Shown piece by piece: positions 14,142 through 17,717 of a stretch of 17,717 bases of DNA. The notes below the pieces were generated by a model. The model ran no database searches. It was not told the DNA's origin and saw nothing but the letters and a program-made list of their open reading frames with translations. How positions within the stretch are numbered: the stretch's first letter is position 1; every line of letters begins with the position of its first letter. The DNA comes from Site-B1 sp963722665 (GTDB lineage Bacteria > Bacteroidota > Bacteroidia > Flavobacteriales > Flavobacteriaceae). The position numbers and the translations under genes were made by a program. The stretch spans positions 1 through 17,717 of the forward strand of contig CAVRNW010000030.1 of the NCBI GenBank assembly GCA_963722665.1, in the 5' to 3' direction.

Positions 14142-15422
14142 TTATTTTATATATTCAATGTTTCTAACACTAATTTTATTTGCATCGTCTATAAGTATAA
14201 AACTTGCAACAATGAATAATTCTTTTAGATTTGTGGGTTTAAATTCTGAAAGTGGAATCTCATAAGTTTCCCATTTGCTTGATAAGGTTAAAGGAACTTT
14301 AGTTTCTGAACCATCATCTGGAGCATCAGCGTCTTTTAATGCGACTGAAACAGTTTCTCCGCCTTTATCACCTTTTAATTCTAATTTGAGAGTCTTATAA
14401 CTTGAAAAATCTTTTGTAGGTCTTTCAACCAATGCGTTAGAAGGATTTCTAAAGTATACAACTGTCCATTCATTTTTTGGAACATCTATAGTGTACTCAT
14501 TTATTCCATAAATCATTTCAAACGGTTTATTGCCCGCCGATGCAAATCCAGTATTAAAAAACTTACCATTTTCAGCACCATTTGTAAACACTTTAGAATA
14601 ACCTACTGTGCCACTAATGTCGTAAAATTCCTCTAAGTTTTTAGCTGTACTATCATCAAAAGTTTTGATATTATTCTCAATCATGCGTACAATTTCGTTT
14701 CCAATTATATTAAGATTTTCCAATTGTACAATTAAAGCAGGTCCTTTTAAATATGTTTGGTTGTACAATGCAATGGCAGTAGGATGAAATAATATATCTT
14801 TTAAGTATGGTTGCAAGTTTGTTAATTCTTGTTTATCGCCAATATAATCAGGATAGGTTATGTAGATAATTTTTTCAAATCCTTGGCTGGAAAAATCGCT
14901 ATATGCATTCCGTAGAATTTCATTATAGTCTTTTTCTTTAATCACAATTTCTTGAACGAGATTATAATATTTATATATTAGATTTTCTATATCCTGACCT
15001 TGCAACTTCCTTAAGTATCCTGAATTTTTAATGGATTCAAAACCACTCAAATCTGCAGTAAAATAGTCAAAATTCGATATGGCAGATAATGTTTCAGATG
15101 CAAATTTGATATCGGTTCTTTCTAAGTAGTCTGAACGAATCATAGTCCAAGTCATATGTGGTATTCTGGTAATCACATTAACTCTATTCGTTTTTAGAAA
15201 TTCTACTTTTTTAATATCCTCTTTAATATTTTTAGATATGCTATTGAGGTATCCGGTTAATGCAACTTGTTCAAGTTTTTTTTGATTCCAGTTATTGATT
15301 TGAAGCGCAATAAGTATACCTATAACCACTAATACAATCTCTCCAATAGCATACAGCAGATATTTACTAAACTTATTTTCAGTTAAAAGACGTTGCCGAA
15401 TTTTTCTAAATAATTTTATCAT
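14142..15422 (-). CDS. DUF6090 membrane protein with C-terminal beta-sandwich domain, 426 aa
   Basis: The N-terminus MIKLFRKIRQRLLTENKFSK followed by YLLYAIGEIVLVVIGILIAL (TM at about 21-41) and QINNWNQKK is the signature of the bacteroidetal DUF6090 family. A long helical region (about 45-270) faces the periplasm if the basic N-terminus is cytosolic. The last 120 residues or so (NEYTIDVPKNEWTVVYFRNP, FSSYKTLKLELKGDKGG, KWETYEIPLSEFKP, ISVRNIEYIK) look like a carbohydrate-binding-type beta-sandwich as in CBM-like or galactose-binding domains. DUF6090 proteins I know of are shorter, about 250 aa, so this looks like a fusion. Function is unknown. The stop is 7 bases from core GTTAGGC and the start is 25 bases from GGCTAAC. 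Confidence 0.82.
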   Translation of the reverse strand: MIKLFRKIRQRLLTENKFSKYLLYAIGEIVLVVIGILIALQINNWNQKKLEQVALTGYLNSISKNIKEDIKKVEFLKTNRVNVITRIPHMTWTMIRSDYLERTDIKFASETLSAISNFDYFTADLSGFESIKNSGYLRKLQGQDIENLIYKYYNLVQEIVIKEKDYNEILRNAYSDFSSQGFEKIIYITYPDYIGDKQELTNLQPYLKDILFHPTAIALYNQTYLKGPALIVQLENLNIIGNEIVRMIENNIKTFDDSTAKNLEEFYDISGTVGYSKVFTNGAENGKFFNTGFASAGNKPFEMIYGINEYTIDVPKNEWTVVYFRNPSNALVERPTKDFSSYKTLKLELKGDKGGETVSVALKDADAPDDGSETKVPLTLSSKWETYEIPLSEFKPTNLKELFIVASFILIDDANKISVRNIEYIK

Positions 15423-15447
15423 TGGTTTATTGGTTGGTCATAATTAA

Positions 15448-15588
15448 GGCTAACGGTTAGTGTAAGAACTGTTGTGTGCGTGTTTCAGCAACTAATTTAG
15501 TAAACAAATCACAGATCGAGAAAATTCCGAAGGAATGTTCGTAAGTCAGCAGCGACCAAAGTAATTAATTATACACGGTGTTGTAAAC
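15448..15588. repeat. M-class attC-like junction site (M4)
   Basis: It runs from GGCTAACGG (15448-15456) to core GTTGTAAAC (15580-15588). A GTTG...CAGCAAC stem near 15471-15492 and an apical hairpin at 15520-15540 (GAAAATTCC-GAA-GGAATGTTC, one mismatch) match the M1-M3 layout. It lacks the 39-bp insert and so shows the uninterrupted form. Confidence 0.7.
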
Positions 15589-15593
15589 AGTTT

Positions 15594-16499
15594 TTATTCC
15601 CAAGTATAAGTGATGATTTCGGAATAGGTATTTGTGTTAATAATGTTTATCCTTTTTGAAATAATGTAACCATTTATATCAAATGAATAATCAATATAAT
15701 CTCTATAATTCCATCCGTTGAATTGATACCACTGAATTCTTTCTGGATACCTATTCCCTTGCTGATTTACAAGAACTTCTTTCAACAGAAAAAAACTACT
15801 ACTATTAAACAAAACATTATAATCAAAAAGAGCATTGAAGTGTGTATTTTTTTCTTTATTACCATAGATAACGTTTAAATCAATATCAGTTGTATCATAA
15901 AGTCCCGGTTCGTAGGGTCCACTTCCTGAAATACAATTGCCTTCATCGTCATATGAGAATACCATATCAGATACTAATTCATTCGAACTAAAAATTTTGA
16001 CTCCTGTAATTAAATTGTTTGATAACGTTAATTCTACCATACGATTACTTATATCATCATAAATAATAGTAATAGAATTATTTCCATATGTTACCATTCT
16101 ATTTGAGTTATTTTGATAATTTAAAGTACCATCATCTGCATTGTACACATTAAATATTTCTTCAATATTTGAAATTTTGTTATCGTTGTTATATGATATA
16201 TTTTTTATCATTTCAAAGTTTGAATTATCATCATTATATTGATAATCTATTACTTGAATAAGATTATTAGAACTGTTATAGCCATAAGAACTTTCAACTA
16301 ATCCATTTTCATCATTTATTTCAATTAAATCATCATTTGTATCATATACTAAGTTTTGAGTTAGTCTAACTTGACCATTAACATTATAAATAATTTTAGT
16401 TAGTTTTTTTTGAGAATTGCTATTATCACCGTTATCAGATGAGCAACATATTAATGTTAATCCGAGTATTATTCCAAAAAAAATATTTAAATTTTTCAT
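15594..16499 (-). CDS. YD-repeat-like lipoprotein, 301 aa
   Basis: The leader MKNLNIFFGIILGLTLICC has a lipobox at Cys18 or Cys19, then an acidic Asn/Ser linker (SSDNGDNSNS). The remainder is beta-rich with repeated short units resembling RHS/YD repeats: NVNGQVRLTQNLVYDTNDDL, SYGYNSSNNLIQVIDYQY, ISYNNDNKISNIEE and FSYDDEGNCISG. These are frequent in bacteroidetal surface lipoproteins. Asn and Tyr content is very high. It is probably anchored in the outer membrane. No enzymatic motif is seen. The ends of the unit (GTTGTAAACAG and its inverted copy) match over at least 10 bases, and it lies directly downstream of the L3 module. Confidence 0.8.
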   Translation of the reverse strand: MKNLNIFFGIILGLTLICCSSDNGDNSNSQKKLTKIIYNVNGQVRLTQNLVYDTNDDLIEINDENGLVESSYGYNSSNNLIQVIDYQYNDDNSNFEMIKNISYNNDNKISNIEEIFNVYNADDGTLNYQNNSNRMVTYGNNSITIIYDDISNRMVELTLSNNLITGVKIFSSNELVSDMVFSYDDEGNCISGSGPYEPGLYDTTDIDLNVIYGNKEKNTHFNALFDYNVLFNSSSFFLLKEVLVNQQGNRYPERIQWYQFNGWNYRDYIDYSFDINGYIISKRINIINTNTYSEIITYTWE

Positions 16500-16544
16500 T
16501 TCGTCAAAATGTCTTGTACTGAAAAATGGCTACAGGTCAGAATT

Positions 16545-16755
16545 GTTTACAACTTGTTTATATAGTTTTATTATAGGTCATTATCCCACCAAATTAGTGT
16601 TATTAATGATATGTTTTTGACATTTATTAATACTTAATATTAGTTTCAAATATCTAATTAAGTAAGAAATATTGCACTATTTTATGATTTAAATCATTCG
16701 TTCAAAAAAAAGATCTTATAACATTCTGCAGGGTCTTCCATCCTGTAAGGCTTTC
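16545..16755. repeat. Truncated L-class element (L3)
   Basis: It begins at inverted core GTTTACAAC (16545-16553) and follows L1 nearly base for base to CTGTAAGGCTTT (about 16754). It then breaks off into unrelated sequence, with no M-like half and no closing GTT core. Its terminator arm is degraded in the same way as in L1 (GATCTTATAAC). The next 95 bases (16756-16850) hold nothing I recognise. The break may mark the proximal edge of the array. Confidence 0.75.
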
Positions 16756-16850
16756 CTTATTTCTTAAAAATAGTTATTAAAGTACATCTTGTATTCCTTT
16801 GAAGTGAATAATAATGATACTTCATTTTTCTTATTTAGTAAGAAATTCTG

Positions 16851-17717
16851 CTATTCTAATATTTCTAATTGTGCTATTATTTGTTCTTCATTTACCGGAT
16901 AGTCCTTGCCCATTCTCAAGGATTGATAAACATCTTCAAAGACATTCATATAACTCGCTTTTTTTGCTGCGATTTTCTCTTGTTTTTTTACCCCATTCGA
17001 ATCTATAGTAGTTAATAGTCCTTCACTGTCAGGTAATTCTACACCATACAATAAATTGTCAGGCAGCATTCCATCATTTAATTGATTTTCCTGAACATCA
17101 GTTCGGTTCTTTTTATAGGTTCCCAATGTGCCGTGAATCATAAATGCAGGCTGCGGATCTGCAACCAAAAAACTGATTGTTACAAACACTTGCAAATTAT
17201 TAGGATACAATAAATGAATATGTACATAATCAACCACTTGGGTGTTAGGGCGAACAAGCGAGGGGTATTTAGACCATTTTAAAGGTATCCCAAACATTGA
17301 AATTACACCATCTATAGTGTGTGAACCCAAATTATAAATAACACCACTTCCGGGTCCAGGGACTTCTTTCCAGCTATTTTTATTAATAGTATTACTGTAT
17401 CTATCGTATCTAAAATGAGCCTCAATTAAATTTCCTAATTTACCAGATTCGACAACTTCTTTCACGGAGAGAAAATCACTATCATACCTTCGGTTTTGAA
17501 AAGGCAGCACCAATACACCGTTCTTTTTTGCTTCTTTAAATAGTTCTTTTGCTTGAGAAGACGCAGCGGTAAAAGGTTTGTCAACTATCACGTGTTTATT
17601 TGCCTTAATTGCCTTTAAAGCGAATTCAAAATGTGTTTTATTCGGTGTATTTACCACTATAAGTTCAATAGAATCATCCAATAAAATTTCATCAATTGAA
17701 TTGTAGCTTTTTATATT
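16851..17717 (-). CDS. Gfo/Idh/MocA family oxidoreductase, partial (N-terminus beyond window)
   Basis: The frame stays open to the right edge (NIKSYNSIDEILLDDSIELI precedes IVVNTPNKTHF), so the TTG at 17681 is not a start and the Rossmann GxGxxG part lies outside. Visible are VVNTPNKTHFEFALKAIKANKHVIVDKPF (the EKP/DKP motif of the family), LPFQNRRYDSDFLSVKEVV, the GPGSGVIYNLGSHTIDGVISMFG block with the conserved His, and the C-terminal beta-sheet domain (FMIHGTLGTYKKNRTDVQE). The layout is closest to the YdgJ/YvaA-type NAD(P)-dependent polyol or sugar dehydrogenases. It ends PVNEEQIIAQLEILE followed by TAG, slightly short of E. coli YdgJ. No junction core lies near its stop, unlike the array genes. 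Confidence 0.9.
   Translation of the reverse strand, partial: NIKSYNSIDEILLDDSIELIVVNTPNKTHFEFALKAIKANKHVIVDKPFTAASSQAKELFKEAKKNGVLVLPFQNRRYDSDFLSVKEVVESGKLGNLIEAHFRYDRYSNTINKNSWKEVPGPGSGVIYNLGSHTIDGVISMFGIPLKWSKYPSLVRPNTQVVDYVHIHLLYPNNLQVFVTISFLVADPQPAFMIHGTLGTYKKNRTDVQENQLNDGMLPDNLLYGVELPDSEGLLTTIDSNGVKKQEKIAAKKASYMNVFEDVYQSLRMGKDYPVNEEQIIAQLEILE

Noticed and set aside
2284..16755. Junction palindromes as ordinary REP/BIME repeats or simple terminators
   Set aside because: Most lack a T-run, they occur once per gene, and their outer ends match the adjoining unit rather than each other, which REP elements do not do. It remains the main alternative for the interior hairpins.
1..17717. CRISPR array, tRNA/rRNA genes, transposase or integrase
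   Set aside because: No regularly spaced direct repeats, no cloverleaf or rRNA sequence, and no open frame with recombinase motifs was found on either strand.

Overview
The window is AT-rich DNA from a member of the Bacteroidota, most likely a marine or environmental flavobacterium. The signs are lipoproteins with short lipoboxes, a DUF6090 protein, DUF1080/3-keto-glycoside hydrolase, TolB-like propeller, DUF4174 and YD-repeat lipoproteins, and weak Shine-Dalgarno sequences. Every gene I accept lies on the minus strand. There is no tRNA, rRNA, CRISPR array, transposase or recognisable integrase.

The main feature is an array of at least 13 single-gene units (one holds two genes) from about 2681 to 16553. 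In nearly every unit the stop codon lies within about 25 bases of a core beginning GTT, and the start codon usually lies 10-90 bases from an inverted core ending AAC. The two ends of one unit are inverted copies of each other over 10-15 bases, while neighbouring units have different end sequences. The DNA between units is a long imperfect palindrome. This is the architecture of integron gene cassettes and attC sites, here as a cluster without an integrase (CALIN-like). The cores (GTTGTGC, GTTATGC, GTTGTAG, GTTAGGC and others) only loosely fit GTTRRRY, so either a divergent Bacteroidota integron lineage or another recombinase system is possible.

The linking sites fall into three classes. Short sites (S, about 55-75 bp) are simple bulged hairpins. 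Medium sites (M, about 125-185 bp) carry a covarying GGAAnnTCC-type apical hairpin. Long sites (L, about 290 bp) join half of an M site to a repeated module of about 200 bp that holds a terminator (intact in one copy, degraded in two) and a perfect 14-bp palindrome. L modules sit upstream of three transcription blocks and may act as terminator-plus-promoter units that partition the array. Three 39-bp palindromic inserts and a MITE-like element have invaded some sites.

Layout from left to right, so from the distal to the proximal end in gene sense: partial L site and unknown protein (89-610); remnant of a sulfatase-like lipoprotein (710-996); DUF1566 lipoprotein (1011-2225); degenerate sites and the MITE-like element; DUF4174 protein; frameshifted TolB-like propeller protein; DUF1801 protein; frameshifted VOC protein; DUF1080 lipoprotein; S41 peptidase; two-TM protein; VOC protein; four-TM protein; accessory RsgA GTPase; AraC regulator plus diiron MBL-fold protein; DUF6090 protein with a C-terminal beta-sandwich; YD-repeat-like lipoprotein; truncated L site; and a partial Gfo/Idh/MocA oxidoreductase running off the right edge. 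The genes do not form a pathway. They are a mixed accessory set, as expected of cassettes.
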